The notes beneath the pieces were generated by a model. It was given only the letters and a program-made list of their open reading frames with translations. It searched no databases and was not told the DNA's origin. Source: Spirochaetales bacterium (GTDB lineage Bacteria; Spirochaetota; Spirochaetia; DAHUYW01). Taken from it: a DNA stretch of 38,947 nt. Where the stretch lies: the NCBI GenBank assembly GCA_027306915.1, contig DAHUYW010000039.1:1-38947 (forward strand), given 5' to 3'. The position numbers and the translations under genes are program-made. Every line of letters starts with the position of its first letter. Positions within the stretch are counted from its first letter, which is position 1. This document shows, piece after piece, positions 8,594 to 16,962 of the stretch.

Positions 8594-9508
8594 ATGAAAC
8601 AGAAGGCCGCAATCTCGACAGTCGCCGCGCTCATTGTGGCGCTTCTCTTCTGGTCCTCCGCCTTCGCGGGGATCCGGCTGGGGCTTCGCGGCTACGGGCC
8701 CGGCGAGCTCGCGCTCCTGCGTTTCGGCGTCGCCTCGCTTGTCCTTCTCGTCTACGCCCTCGCCGCGCGCGTCCGGCTGCCGCGCCTTCGCGACGTACCG
8801 GGCCTCCTTGTCATGGGGTTCCTGGGGTTCACGGTCTACCACGTCGCTCTCCACATGGGCGAGGTGGTCGTCGAAGCGGGTGCGGCAAGCTTCGTCATCG
8901 CGACGGTGCCTATCTTCTCAACCCTCCTCGCGGTCGCATTCCTGCGCGAGCGCCTCTCGTGGATCGGCTGGCTTGGAATGCTCGTCAGCTTCGCGGGGGT
9001 GGCGGCCATCGCTCTCGCCGGGGGGAGGCACCTTCGTTTCGAGCCCTCCGTTCTTCTCATAGTCGCCGCTGCGGTCGGCGAGAGCCTGTACTTCGTGCTC
9101 CAGAAGCCCTTTCTTGCGCGCTACAGCGGGCTCGAGCTGACAACCTACACGATCTGGGCGGGAACTCTCTTCATGCTCGCCTACCTTCCCGGCCTCGCCC
9201 GCGAGCTGCCGGCGGCGCCCCTTGGCCCCACCCTCGCAGCCGTCTACCTCGGCGTCTTTCCGGCGGCCCTCTCCTACGTTCTCTGGTCCTACGCCCTTTC
9301 GAAAACCGATGTCTCGCGGGTGACGAGCACGCTGAACTTCACTCCGCTCCTCTCGGCTGCGATTGCTTTCGTCTGGTTGGGAGAGGTGCTTACGCCGCAG
9401 ACGCTCGCCGGGGGAGCCGTCGTCGTCGGCGGAGTGATCGTGCTCAACAGGTGGGGAAAGGCGAGAGGCGCGCTTGCGGAAAAGGGAGCGCCCGCCCCTG
9501 CGCCCTGA
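8594..9508 (+). CDS. EamA/DMT-family transporter
   Basis: A 304-residue inner-membrane protein with about ten hydrophobic helices in two EamA repeats (about 1-145 and 150-295). The first repeat opens with LLFWSSAFAGIRLGLRG and the second carries SYVLWSYALSKTDVSRV, typical of drug/metabolite exporters of the RhaT/YdcZ-like superfamily. I chose the ATG at 8594. The frame stays open far upstream, but that part is antisense-like shadow of the permease gene. The ribosome site is weak. The substrate is unknown; amino acids, sugars or drugs are all possible for the family. Confidence 0.85.
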   Translation: MKQKAAISTVAALIVALLFWSSAFAGIRLGLRGYGPGELALLRFGVASLVLLVYALAARVRLPRLRDVPGLLVMGFLGFTVYHVALHMGEVVVEAGAASFVIATVPIFSTLLAVAFLRERLSWIGWLGMLVSFAGVAAIALAGGRHLRFEPSVLLIVAAAVGESLYFVLQKPFLARYSGLELTTYTIWAGTLFMLAYLPGLARELPAAPLGPTLAAVYLGVFPAALSYVLWSYALSKTDVSRVTSTLNFTPLLSAAIAFVWLGEVLTPQTLAGGAVVVGGVIVLNRWGKARGALAEKGAPAPAP

Positions 9509-9536
9509 CGACCTGGACAAGGCCGCTCGCGCCAGC

Positions 9537-9565
9537 TTGACCGTGCCGGCTTTTGACCCTACTGT
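9537..9565 (+). promoter_or_regulatory. Candidate promoter of the MFS transporter gene
   Basis: TTGACC (9537-9542), a 17-bp spacer, TACTGT (9560-9565). A second -35-like TTGACC at 9553-9558 is followed 17 bp later only by CATGGT, a poor -10. The predicted leader is about 33 nt, to the ATG at 9605. Confidence 0.45.
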
Positions 9566-9604
9566 CTCGCTTGTGCATGGTGAACCTGCATGGGAGCCCA
9601 GTCA

Positions 9605-10840
9605 ATGTCGCGCCGCACCTCCACCCTCGTTTATTCCTGCATCGTCTATTCTGGATTCGGCATCATCGGGGCCGGAATCGGGCCGCTTCTCCCGAACCTT
9701 GCAAAGATAAATAACGCAAGCCTCGCTGAGATAGGCCTCCTCTTCACGGGACTCTTCCTTGGAGCGGTCGTCTCCCAGCTCGTTGCCGGTCCCATCGCCG
9801 ATCGAGCCGGGCGAAAGCCCGTGCTGCTCTTCGGCATCGTGCTCATGATTGTGACGACGGTCGGGCTCACCGAGAGCCGAGCACTCGCTCTCACGCTTGC
9901 CTTCGCAACGCTGTGGGGCGTGGGGCTCGGAGCGACCGAGCTTGCAGCCAATGTCCTCATTACGGAGCTCTACGCCGAACGAAGCGTCTCGGCGCTTAAT
10001 CTCCTCAATGTCTTCTACGGTCTCGGCGCCTTTGCCGGTCCCGCTCTCGTCAGCCTCAGCTGGGAATGGTGGCACACCGGCATGCCTGCCCTTTGGTTGG
10101 GCGCCGCGGTCGTCGCTGTCCAGGTGCCTTTCATCACGCGCCTCACGGAGGTTCGGGCAGGCGGATCGCGCGAAGCCGGTCGAGCGGCAGCTGCCGGCAA
10201 GGCGGGCGGCGTCCGTCCGGTCTATCGCTCACCCTTTCTCTGGGCGCTCGGCGCCGCCCTCCTCGTCTACGTGGGAACCGAACAGATGGTCGGCGGCTGG
10301 GCAACGGTCTACATGACGCGAACCACCTCCCTTGCGATCTCAAGCGCGGCGCTTGTCGCCTCGGGCTTTTGGATCGCCTACACCTTTGGTCGGGTCGCCG
10401 GCGCCGCGGTGGGGGTGGGCCTTCGGGCGAGGGTTGTCCTCTCCGCCAGCCTCGCAGTGGCTGCGGCCGGGATGCTGCTCGTGAACCTCACCGCTGGGAA
10501 CATCCCCCTCTCGATCGTCGGCTTCCTGATCACGGGCTTCGGCTTCGGCCCGATCTATCCTACGACGATGGCGATCATCGGGCGCTCGTTTGCGGGCGCC
10601 ACAGGAAAGGCGATTGGGACCGCCGGGGCGCTCGGGAGCGCAGGCGGGATGGTGCTCCCCTTTCTCGACGGAGTCTTTATCGGGCGACTCGGCCCGGCTG
10701 CAGGGGCGCATTTTGCAATCCTTGCGGTATTCGCGGTTGCGGCGCTCTCGGCGCTTGCGCTGCTTGCCTCGGGTCGTCCAGCCGCGCCGGGGCATGCCGC
10801 AACACCTCCGCGCGCGAAGAAGGGCGAGATCACCGCCTAG
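9605..10840 (+). CDS. MFS transporter
   Basis: A 411-residue major-facilitator protein with twelve predicted helices in two six-helix bundles joined by a basic central loop (about 185-205, Arg/Ala/Gly rich). The loop 2-3 signature is GPIADRAGRKPVLLFG. I chose the ATG at 9605 because GGGAG lies 8 nt upstream; an ATG at 9590 would add five residues. It ends 18 bp from the convergent SDR gene. The substrate cannot be assigned; the sequence resembles FucP-like and uncharacterised sugar or drug MFS proteins. Confidence 0.85.
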   Translation: MSRRTSTLVYSCIVYSGFGIIGAGIGPLLPNLAKINNASLAEIGLLFTGLFLGAVVSQLVAGPIADRAGRKPVLLFGIVLMIVTTVGLTESRALALTLAFATLWGVGLGATELAANVLITELYAERSVSALNLLNVFYGLGAFAGPALVSLSWEWWHTGMPALWLGAAVVAVQVPFITRLTEVRAGGSREAGRAAAAGKAGGVRPVYRSPFLWALGAALLVYVGTEQMVGGWATVYMTRTTSLAISSAALVASGFWIAYTFGRVAGAAVGVGLRARVVLSASLAVAAAGMLLVNLTAGNIPLSIVGFLITGFGFGPIYPTTMAIIGRSFAGATGKAIGTAGALGSAGGMVLPFLDGVFIGRLGPAAGAHFAILAVFAVAALSALALLASGRPAAPGHAATPPRAKKGEITA

Positions 10841-10858
10841 TAGTGCGGCGACGGCCGG

Positions 10859-11689
10859 TCATGGGCGCACCAGTCCGGCGAGTCGGTCGCTCAAGCTCCG
10901 GAGCTCGGCGCGCGCCTTCGCGTCGTAGGCCTGCGAGCTTGCGCGCGCTTCCTTTTTCTGGTTGAAATACCTACCCGTCACCCCGTCGAGCGCGGGCGAG
11001 GTTGCCACAAACAGGAGCGCCTCCACCCCTTCCTCGATGGTGCTCGTCGAGTAGCCGAAGCTCTCCATCACCATCTTCGTATTCATGAGCGAGGCTGGGT
11101 GCAGGGCGTTGACGGCTATCCCTTCCGAGCGGAGCTCCTCGGCAAGATCGAAGGTGAACATGATCTGCGCCAGCTTGCTCTGACTGTACGCGCGCATCGG
11201 GTCGTAGCTTCGCTCGAGCATGACATCGGTGAAGTCGATCGGGCTCTGGCCGACTGACGAGACGTTGACAATCCGCGAGGGTGTTCCCCGCCGCAGGAGG
11301 GGCAGAAGAAGGCGCGTAAGCAGGTAGGGAGCGAGGTAATTCACGGCGAAGGTCAACTCGCAGCCGTCGGCGCTCATTTCGCGCCGGACGCCCCTTCCTC
11401 CGATGATGCCGGCGTTGTTGATGAGAAGATCGAGGTGGTCGTGGGCCTTCGCCACCTCCTGTGCCAGCCTGCGGACTTGCGCAAGATCCGCAAGATCGGC
11501 GAGGAAACCTGAAAGCTTGCGGCTCCCGGTAGCCTTTGCGATCTCGGCAAGCGTCGCATCGAGCCGCTCGCGACTGCGCCCGTGGATGAGGACCGTGGTT
11601 CCCTGGGCCGCGAGCTCGCGTGCGGCGGCCCTTCCCAGCCCGTCCGTCGAGCCCGTGATGAGGATTATCTGCTCACTTATCGTTTTCAT
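10859..11689 (-). CDS. Short-chain dehydrogenase/reductase
   Basis: A 276-residue NAD(P)-dependent oxidoreductase of the classical/extended retinol-dehydrogenase-like SDR group. The dinucleotide motif is TGSTDGLG at 12-19, with NNAG at 91-94, the catalytic Ser near 144-145 and Y168-x3-K172. The basic HGRSR at the end of strand 2 favours NADP. AGGGAGAG lies 9 nt before the ATG. It is convergent with the MFS gene and divergent from the DUF1761 gene. The substrate is unknown. Confidence 0.88.
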   Translation of the reverse strand: MKTISEQIILITGSTDGLGRAAARELAAQGTTVLIHGRSRERLDATLAEIAKATGSRKLSGFLADLADLAQVRRLAQEVAKAHDHLDLLINNAGIIGGRGVRREMSADGCELTFAVNYLAPYLLTRLLLPLLRRGTPSRIVNVSSVGQSPIDFTDVMLERSYDPMRAYSQSKLAQIMFTFDLAEELRSEGIAVNALHPASLMNTKMVMESFGYSTSTIEEGVEALLFVATSPALDGVTGRYFNQKKEARASSQAYDAKARAELRSLSDRLAGLVRP

Positions 11690-11717
11690 GCCTTATTGCT
11701 CTCCCTAAAAGCTTCGC

Positions 11718-11746
11718 TTGCCGGCTGCCGTAAGCAAGGTTACAAT
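11718..11746 (+). promoter_or_regulatory. Promoter of the DUF1761 gene
   Basis: TTGCCG (11718-11723), a 17-bp spacer, TACAAT (11741-11746). The predicted leader is about 30 nt and contains the AAGGAGG ribosome site. It lies in the divergent region between the SDR and DUF1761 genes. Confidence 0.6.
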
Positions 11747-11782
11747 TGCGGCGCAACGGGCAGCACGCCAAAGGAGGATGCT

Positions 11783-12184
11783 GTGACAATCCAAGTCAAT
11801 GTCTGGGCAATTCTTGTAGCCTCAGCCGTGAATATGATCGTCGGCGCGCTCTGGTACTCACCTCTCCTCTTTGCCGGTCCCTGGGTTCGCATGTCGGGGG
11901 TCAAGACCGAGGAGGGCGCCGGTCAGGTCGTGGAATATGTTGGCGCGTATTTTGCGGGCCTCATCCTTGCCGCAATCCTCGCGGTGGTTTTGAGCATTGC
12001 GGGCACCCAGACCATCTGGGAGGGCATCATCGTCGCCGTCATGGTATGGCTGGGCTTCACGGCCGCGCCGTCCTTTGCGAACACGATCTTCGAGAATCGG
12101 CCCTTCGGCCTCTGGGGGATCAACGCGGCCTACCCCCTTGTTTCGACGCTCCTCATGACGATCATCCTTGTTGTGTGGAGGTAG
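11783..12184 (+). CDS. DUF1761 family membrane protein
   Basis: A 133-residue protein with four predicted membrane helices (about 5-25, 50-72, 78-98, 110-132). The pattern NVWAILVASAVNMIVGALWY near the N-terminus, followed by GPWVR, is typical of DUF1761, a family of unknown function. The start is a GTG at 11783 with a perfect AAGGAGG five bases upstream. The same frame is open further upstream, but the nearby ATG at 11779 meets a stop at once. Its 3' end overlaps the convergent unknown gene by 23 bp. Confidence 0.82.
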   Translation: MTIQVNVWAILVASAVNMIVGALWYSPLLFAGPWVRMSGVKTEEGAGQVVEYVGAYFAGLILAAILAVVLSIAGTQTIWEGIIVAVMVWLGFTAAPSFANTIFENRPFGLWGINAAYPLVSTLLMTIILVVWR

Positions 12185-12815
12185 CGTCGGGCTCGATTCC
12201 CAGCTCGCCGAAGATGCGCTCCCAGAAGATGTCCTTTTCGAGCGAGCCGCTCAGGAAGAGCGAGATCAGGTCGCGTACCCGCGGGGTGAATCGCTCCCAG
12301 TACTTGCGCTGCCAGTCGCCGATTCCGTCGCGGAGCTTGACCTGCTCGGAGATAGGCATGGATTCGGTAGCGTAGGCGACAAACTGGGAGATCATGGTCA
12401 CAACCGCTTTTGGGGGAAGCCTCTTCCCGCCGCGGCCGCCCTCCGCCTGCAGAGCCCGTCCTTCGAAGGAGGGCTGCGCCGGTCCCCCCGCCTCGTGCGT
12501 CCCTTCGCGGTCGGGCACCCAGCTCTCGAGGAGCCCGTTTACCTGTTCCTCGGTGAGCCCCGGAGCCTGCTTGCGGATAATCTCGCCGGCGAACCGCCGC
12601 ACCATCTCCCTGATGCTCCCGAGAGAGCCTCCCAACTGCTTCTGAACGCTTGCCGCAGTCTGCTGTGCGAGGCGGGTGGGACTTAGCCCCATCGGTCCAC
12701 GAGCGTCACTGCCCTCGATGCGCCGCTTGAGCGCGGCCCGCACCACTTCGAGCTCGTCCTCGGTCGCCTCGTTCAGGACGAACTCGACCACGTCGTAAAG
12801 TCTGTCCCCCCGCAT
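12162..12815 (-). CDS. Conserved-type hypothetical protein, helical, 217 residues
   Basis: I do not recognise this family. It is a soluble, strongly charged, mostly helical protein with no signal peptide or membrane helix. The N-terminal third (about 1-40) reads as paired helices rich in Glu/Asp/Arg. The middle (about 50-130) contains RLAQQTAASVQKQLGG, then a Gly/Pro/Glu linker. The C-terminal part contains W and F residues in an amphipathic helix. I chose the ATG at 12815 because GGGGAG lies 6 nt upstream; the ATG two codons earlier has the site directly abutting it. It follows ychF by 52 nt on the same strand and may be cotranscribed. It overlaps the DUF1761 gene tail to tail. Confidence 0.72.
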   Translation of the reverse strand: MRGDRLYDVVEFVLNEATEDELEVVRAALKRRIEGSDARGPMGLSPTRLAQQTAASVQKQLGGSLGSIREMVRRFAGEIIRKQAPGLTEEQVNGLLESWVPDREGTHEAGGPAQPSFEGRALQAEGGRGGKRLPPKAVVTMISQFVAYATESMPISEQVKLRDGIGDWQRKYWERFTPRVRDLISLFLSGSLEKDIFWERIFGELGIEPDATSTQQG

Positions 12816-12867
12816 CGCCATCTCCCCGCCGGCAGAACCGTCGGCTCAAAGCCGCACGAACATCGGC

Positions 12868-13992
12868 CTACGCGCTGAAGCGGAAGTGCATGATGTCTCC
12901 ATCGTGGACGACGTACTCCCTCCCCTCCATGCGCAGCTTCCCTGCCTCGCGCACACGCTGCTCGCTTCCCAGCTCGAAAAGATCGTCGCAGTGGTAGACC
13001 TCGGCCTTGATGAAGCCCTTCTCGAAGTCGGTATGAATCACCCCCGCCGCGACCGGTGCGACATCCCCGGCGTCGATGGTCCAGGCTCGCACCTCGTCCG
13101 GGCCTGCCGTGAAGAAGGTTCGCAGACCCAAGATGTGATAGCCCGCGTGGATGAGGCTCGAAAGGCCCGATTCCTCGAGCCCGGCGCCGTTAAGGAACTC
13201 CTCGCGCTCCTCCTCGCTCTCGAGGCCGGCGATCTCCGCCTCGAGCTTTCCGCATATGACCGTGACGTCGGAGCCCTCGTTCGCCGCATGCTCGCGGACG
13301 GCGCGGACGAAGGAGTTGTCCTTCCCCGCGAGGTGATCCGCGAGCCCGCCCTCGTCGACGTTGCAGACGAAGATCTGGGCCTTCATCGTCATGAGGTGGA
13401 GGTCCGCAAGCGGCGCGCGCTGCTCCGGCGTGGCCGCGAGCGCCCTCGCCGGCCGCCCCTCGCCGAGCAGCCCTTTCAGCTGATCGAGCAGAGGGAGGAG
13501 GGCTTTGTTCAGCTTCACCACCTCTTTGTCGCCGGCCCGCGCGAGCTTTTCCGCCTTTGCCGACCGCTTCTCAACCGTTTCAAGGTCGGCTAGAGCCAGC
13601 TCGATCTCGATCGTCTCGATGTCCGAGCGCGGATCGATCGTGTCGCTCACGTGGACGACATCGGAGTCCTCAAAGCAGCGAACCACGTGCGCAATGGCTC
13701 CGACCTCGCGAATGTGGGAGAGGAACTGGTTGCCTAGCCCTTCGCCTTTGGATGCTCCTTTCACGAGACCTGCAATGTCCACGAACTCGACGATCGCCGG
13801 GATTATCTTCTTTGGCTTTACGAGCTCCGCAATGCGGTAGAGCCGTTTGTCGGGGACGTTGACGACCCCGACGTTCGGCTCGATCGTGGCGAAGGGGTAG
13901 TTCGCGATGAGCGCAGGCGCGGAGGTGAGTGCAGAGAAGATGGTGGACTTGCCGACGTTTGGCAGTCCGACGATGCCGCAATTCAGACTCAT
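12868..13992 (-). CDS. ychF: Ribosome-binding ATPase YchF (EngD)
   Basis: A 374-residue Obg-family P-loop ATPase that binds ribosomes and takes part in translation and stress responses. G1 is GLPNVGKST at 9-17 and G3 is DIAGLVKGASKGEGLGNQF. The specificity motif NVDE replaces NKxD, which is why the family prefers ATP to GTP. A coiled-coil insert follows in the middle, and the TGS domain is at the C-terminus (about 290-374, ending HFRFSA). Length and motif order are normal. CGGAG lies before the ATG, and the gene starts 9 nt after a small membrane-protein gene. Confidence 0.96.
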   Translation of the reverse strand: MSLNCGIVGLPNVGKSTIFSALTSAPALIANYPFATIEPNVGVVNVPDKRLYRIAELVKPKKIIPAIVEFVDIAGLVKGASKGEGLGNQFLSHIREVGAIAHVVRCFEDSDVVHVSDTIDPRSDIETIEIELALADLETVEKRSAKAEKLARAGDKEVVKLNKALLPLLDQLKGLLGEGRPARALAATPEQRAPLADLHLMTMKAQIFVCNVDEGGLADHLAGKDNSFVRAVREHAANEGSDVTVICGKLEAEIAGLESEEEREEFLNGAGLEESGLSSLIHAGYHILGLRTFFTAGPDEVRAWTIDAGDVAPVAAGVIHTDFEKGFIKAEVYHCDDLFELGSEQRVREAGKLRMEGREYVVHDGDIMHFRFSA

Positions 13993-14001
13993 GGTACTCC
14001 G

Positions 14002-14217
14002 TTATTTCTTTTCGAGGACCTCAAGGCGCTCCTCGAGCCGTTCAATGCGCTTTCGAAGCTGCTCGAGCTCCGGCGGCTGACCGTGAATGTGCTGAAGCCA
14101 CCGCCGCACGACAAGGTAGGCGGTGAGACAGACTACTACCGCGATGATCACCGGCACGAGCCACAGGATGAGACTCTTCAGGGCGTGCAGGGAGATCGCA
14201 AGCTCATAGGCCGACAT
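14002..14217 (-). CDS. Small membrane protein with C-terminal coiled coil
   Basis: A 71-residue protein. One membrane helix (about 17-39, LILWLVPVIIAVVVCLTAYL) is followed by a charged heptad-like tail (about 50-71, LEQLRKRIERLEERLEVLEKK-like) predicted to be coiled coil and cytoplasmic. I chose the ATG at 14217 because GGAAG lies 6 nt upstream; a GTG at 14232 would add five residues. It lies 9 nt upstream of ychF, so the two are surely cotranscribed. The layout recalls small PspB-like or LapA-like proteins, but no family is claimed. Confidence 0.7.
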   Translation of the reverse strand: MSAYELAISLHALKSLILWLVPVIIAVVVCLTAYLVVRRWLQHIHGQPPELEQLRKRIERLEERLEVLEKK

Positions 14218-14234
14218 CGATAGCTTCCGCACAC

Positions 14235-14263
14235 ACGCTACCGCGGGCTGAAGGAAAAATCAA
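14235..14263 (-). promoter_or_regulatory. Candidate promoter for the small membrane protein-ychF operon
   Basis: On the minus strand: TTGATT (14263-14258), a 17-bp spacer, TAGCGT (14240-14235). The predicted start near 14228 gives a short leader of about 11 nt that still holds GGAAG. Confidence 0.45.
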
Positions 14264-14283
14264 GGATAGTCTCGCGCGCGCCC

Positions 14284-14322
14284 GCGGGCGCCGAAGCCTC
14301 GAGAGCCTCCGCTTCGGCCCGC
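14284..14322 (-). terminator. Strong hairpin downstream of the slipin gene
   Basis: The outer stem GCGGG (14284-14288)/CCCGC (14318-14322) and inner stem CCGAAGC (14291-14297)/GCTTCGG (14311-14317) make a 12-bp structure. A two-base internal bulge separates the stems. It lies just after the slipin stop. The nearest T-run on the minus strand is about 20 nt further on, so it is either a weak intrinsic terminator or an mRNA 3'-end stabiliser. Confidence 0.45.
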
Positions 14323-14334
14323 AGTGGCCCCCTC

Positions 14335-15228
14335 TCAGCCGGTCTTCCCGCCCTCTCCGCCACTCTTCAGGGCTGCCTTCTCCGCGAAAGACTTGAGCGG
14401 CTTCAGGAACTCCATGAACTCCATCGGGAAGATGTACTTGGTAGCGGCGCTTGCGCCGAGCGCCTTCAAGGCTTCGAAATACTGGAGGACCATCGTCTTC
14501 TCGTCGATCTGTTTGGCGGTCCCGAAGATCTTGTCGAGAGCGAGGGCGAAGCCCTCCGCGCGCAGGATCGCCGCCTGTTTGTCGCCTTCCGCCTTCAGGA
14601 TAGCGGACTGCTTCTCTCCCTCGGCGACGAGGATCGACGACTGCCGCTTTCCTTCCGACTCCGTGACCATCGCCCGGCGCTCGCGCTCGGCCGACATCTG
14701 GCGGTTCATCGCATCCTGGATGGCCTTGGGCGGGACGATCTCGCGGATTTCGACGCTGGTCACCTTCACGCCCCAGCGCTCAGTCACCTCGTCGAGCTTT
14801 GTCCGCAGTACCCGGTTGATGTCCTCGCGCTTGGCAAGGACGTCATCGAGCGGAATGTCGCCGATGACCGCGCGCAGTGTGGTGGTCGCGATCCCCTGGC
14901 TCGCCCCGGCGAAGTTCCCGACCTGAATGACCGAAAGGGCGGGGTCGCTCACGCGCGAGTAGATAAGGAAATCGATGTCGATCGGAGCGTTGTCCTTCGT
15001 GATACAGGTCTGGCTCGGGATCTCGAGGTATAGCTCGCGCAGATCCGCCCAGACTCCCTTGTCGAGGATCGGTATAAGGAAGACCACCCCGGGCCCCTTG
15101 GCGCCCAACGATCGCCCGAGTCTGAAGACAACGATGCGCTGGTATTCCCGAACCACCTTGATCGACGAAAGAAGAATGATAACGACGATAAGTATGACAA
15201 TTCCCCAAAAGACGGCTGCAACCCCCAT
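14335..15228 (-). CDS. Slipin / SPFH-domain membrane protein (stomatin-like)
   Basis: A 297-residue stomatin-family protein. One N-terminal helix (about 5-27) is followed by the SPFH/Band 7 domain (about 25-195), including EYQRIVVFRLGR and GVKVTSVEIREI. A long coiled-coil region (about 195-245) has repeating AEGEKQSAIL/AEGDKQAAIL units, and the C-terminal tail is helical. Such proteins oligomerise into membrane scaffolds and are cleaved by their NfeD partner. The gene starts 25 nt after nfeD with AGGGGGAG upstream, the same operon order as the studied archaeal PH1510-PH1511 pair. Confidence 0.93.
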   Translation of the reverse strand: MGVAAVFWGIVILIVVIILLSSIKVVREYQRIVVFRLGRSLGAKGPGVVFLIPILDKGVWADLRELYLEIPSQTCITKDNAPIDIDFLIYSRVSDPALSVIQVGNFAGASQGIATTTLRAVIGDIPLDDVLAKREDINRVLRTKLDEVTERWGVKVTSVEIREIVPPKAIQDAMNRQMSAERERRAMVTESEGKRQSSILVAEGEKQSAILKAEGDKQAAILRAEGFALALDKIFGTAKQIDEKTMVLQYFEALKALGASAATKYIFPMEFMEFLKPLKSFAEKAALKSGGEGGKTG

Positions 15229-15253
15229 GGTCTCCCCCTCTGTTATGCTCGAT

Positions 15254-16588
15254 TCATAGCAAGGTCTTCATAACGATGAGATGAACTCCCTCGACTGAGA
15301 GCACCTGTACCTCCTCGCCCGCAGCAACCTCGTCGCCCACCGCAGTGGCGCTCCAGTCTTCGCCGTGGAGCTTGACGACTCCCGTCGGGGCAAGCGCCGA
15401 AACGGCTATCCCCGACTGGCCGACCAGGGCTTCACTCCCGGCGGTCACCTTGCGGCTCCGCGAGCGCAGCCCGAAGGAGATCACGCCGACGAAGAAAAAC
15501 CCGAAAACGACCGTCATGACCACAATGGTGATCGGCGAGAGAGTGCCGCCCGACCATCCCGGCAAGGCTGTCGGACGCCACGGCGGAAAGAGCAGGAACG
15601 AGCCGATGAGGAGCGCCGCCACGCCCCCCGCGGTAAGAATACCATGAGTCGGCGCCTTGATGTCCACGATGAAAAAGACGAGCGCGAGCAGTATGACGAG
15701 AACCCCTCCGAGATTGACGGAAAGGATGCCGAATGCGACGAGCGAAACGATAAGGGAGATCCCGCCCAGCACTCCCGGCAGCCCGATCCCCGGGGCGTGC
15801 AGCTCGAAGATGAGCCCGATCACCCCCAGCAGGAAAAGCACGTAGGCGATGTTGGGATTCACCAGGAAGGAAAGGAAGCGCTGTCCGTCGCCCATCTCAT
15901 AGCTCACAACCGGAAGGTTGGCCGTATGGAGGACAACCTTCCCCTGCGGGACCGGAACACTGCGGCCGTCGATCTCCTTGAGGAGAGCCGAGAGACTCCC
16001 GGCCTCGAGGTCCACGACGTGCTGCGCCACCGCCTGCCCAACCGTAAGCGAGAGACTCTTGCTGACCGCCTGCCCGGCCCATTCGACGTTCCGTCCCCGC
16101 ATGCTCGCAAGCGCCTGGATCTTCGCTACCGCGTCGTTGACGATCTTCACGCCTTCGGCGCCCCCGACGTCGCCGCCTCCGCCGGTCACCGGATGGGCGG
16201 CACCGCTGGTGGTCCCCGGCGCCATCGCCGCGATCTGGGCAGCCATCGCCAGGAAGACGCCGGCGGAGGCGGCGCGGGCGCCGGCCGGGGCCACGTAGAC
16301 CGCAACCGGCACGCGGGAGGCGAGCATCGCCTCCACGATCCCGTTCATGGAAGAGAGCATTCCCCCCGGGGTATCAAGCTCGAGAACCACCAGCGCCGCC
16401 CCGCTGCGCCCAGCCCTCGCGATACCCTTCTCGACGTACGTTGCGGAGATGGGATCGATTGCTCCGGAAAGCGTCAGGCGAGCCACATAGGGGGCTCCCT
16501 GGGGCGTAGGAGTGCCCTGCGCAAACAGCGCGCCGGCCGGCCCCAACGCCAAGGCGAGGACAACAACCGCAACCCCGCGTCCTCTCAT
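15254..16588 (-). CDS. nfeD: Long-form NfeD membrane serine protease (ClpP class)
   Basis: A 444-residue long NfeD (NfeD1b type). The signal peptide is about 1-24. A ClpP-like protease domain (about 32-225) has catalytic Ser in AASAG (S108) and Lys at 148, the same spacing of about 40 residues as the Ser-Lys pair known in PH1510. Four to five membrane helices (about 235-365) and an OB-fold NfeD domain (about 385-444) follow. I chose the ATG at 16588 with GGGGGAGG upstream; the open frame before it is not coding. It should cut the membrane-proximal C-terminus of the slipin encoded next. Confidence 0.93.
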   Translation of the reverse strand: MRGRGVAVVVLALALGPAGALFAQGTPTPQGAPYVARLTLSGAIDPISATYVEKGIARAGRSGAALVVLELDTPGGMLSSMNGIVEAMLASRVPVAVYVAPAGARAASAGVFLAMAAQIAAMAPGTTSGAAHPVTGGGGDVGGAEGVKIVNDAVAKIQALASMRGRNVEWAGQAVSKSLSLTVGQAVAQHVVDLEAGSLSALLKEIDGRSVPVPQGKVVLHTANLPVVSYEMGDGQRFLSFLVNPNIAYVLFLLGVIGLIFELHAPGIGLPGVLGGISLIVSLVAFGILSVNLGGVLVILLALVFFIVDIKAPTHGILTAGGVAALLIGSFLLFPPWRPTALPGWSGGTLSPITIVVMTVVFGFFFVGVISFGLRSRSRKVTAGSEALVGQSGIAVSALAPTGVVKLHGEDWSATAVGDEVAAGEEVQVLSVEGVHLIVMKTLL

Positions 16589-16654
16589 CGGCCACCTCCC
16601 CCGCTGCGGAGACTCACCAAGTGGCTTTTGAAGTCCTGAGCCTCCCGCAGACGC

Positions 16655-16691
16655 AGCGCGCCAAGGGCGCGCGCTCCTTAAGTCCAGTATA
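16655..16691 (-). promoter_or_regulatory. Candidate -10 box and leader hairpin of nfeD
   Basis: TATACT on the minus strand (16691-16686) is a good -10 box, but no clear -35 lies 16-18 bp upstream. The predicted leader of about 90 nt contains a GC-rich hairpin with arms AGCGCGC (16655-16661) and GCGCGCT (16669-16675). The hairpin lies between the transcription start and the ribosome site. Confidence 0.35.
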
Positions 16692-16734
16692 GCGCTTTTG
16701 CCCTCCCCCGTGGAGGCAACCTTTGAGAATCGCA

Positions 16735-16962
16735 TCATCCCTTTTTTTGACTCTTTTTCAGACGCGGCGACTCCCGAAAGGCGGGGCAATGATGCCCGGT
16801 GGATTCGTAGACGACCGCGCTCGGCATCTCCCGCGACTTTATGGCGAAAACCTTGCAGCTCCGCGGGAAATCCGGGTCCCATGAAACCGCGAAGAACTCG
16901 CACTTCAGACAGTTGGGCGGCCGCGCGGGAGTGCCCTCCTCCGCCATCTCCATCGTCGGCAC
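16735..16962 (-). CDS. Cys-rich mini-protein, probably metal binding
   Basis: A 75-residue soluble protein. Cysteines are at C18 and C21 (CLKC), C36 and C59, the last preceded by HH. This suggests a four-Cys metal site within a compact fold: the segment CEFFAVSWDPDFPRSC is followed by a KSREMPSAVV strand region. Similar short proteins occur widely and are often mislabelled uracil-DNA glycosylase; nothing here supports that activity. The GTG at 16962 shares a base with the DUF302 stop (TAGTG), so translation is coupled. In-frame ATGs at 16953 and 16947 are alternative starts. Confidence 0.7.
   Translation of the reverse strand: MPTMEMAEEGTPARPPNCLKCEFFAVSWDPDFPRSCKVFAIKSREMPSAVVYESTGHHCPAFRESPRLKKSQKKG

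Noticed and set aside
15365..16639. A 424-codon plus-strand frame opposite nfeD
   Set aside because: It is charged, repetitive shadow sequence; nfeD on the other strand has signal peptide, Ser-Lys dyad and membrane helices in order.
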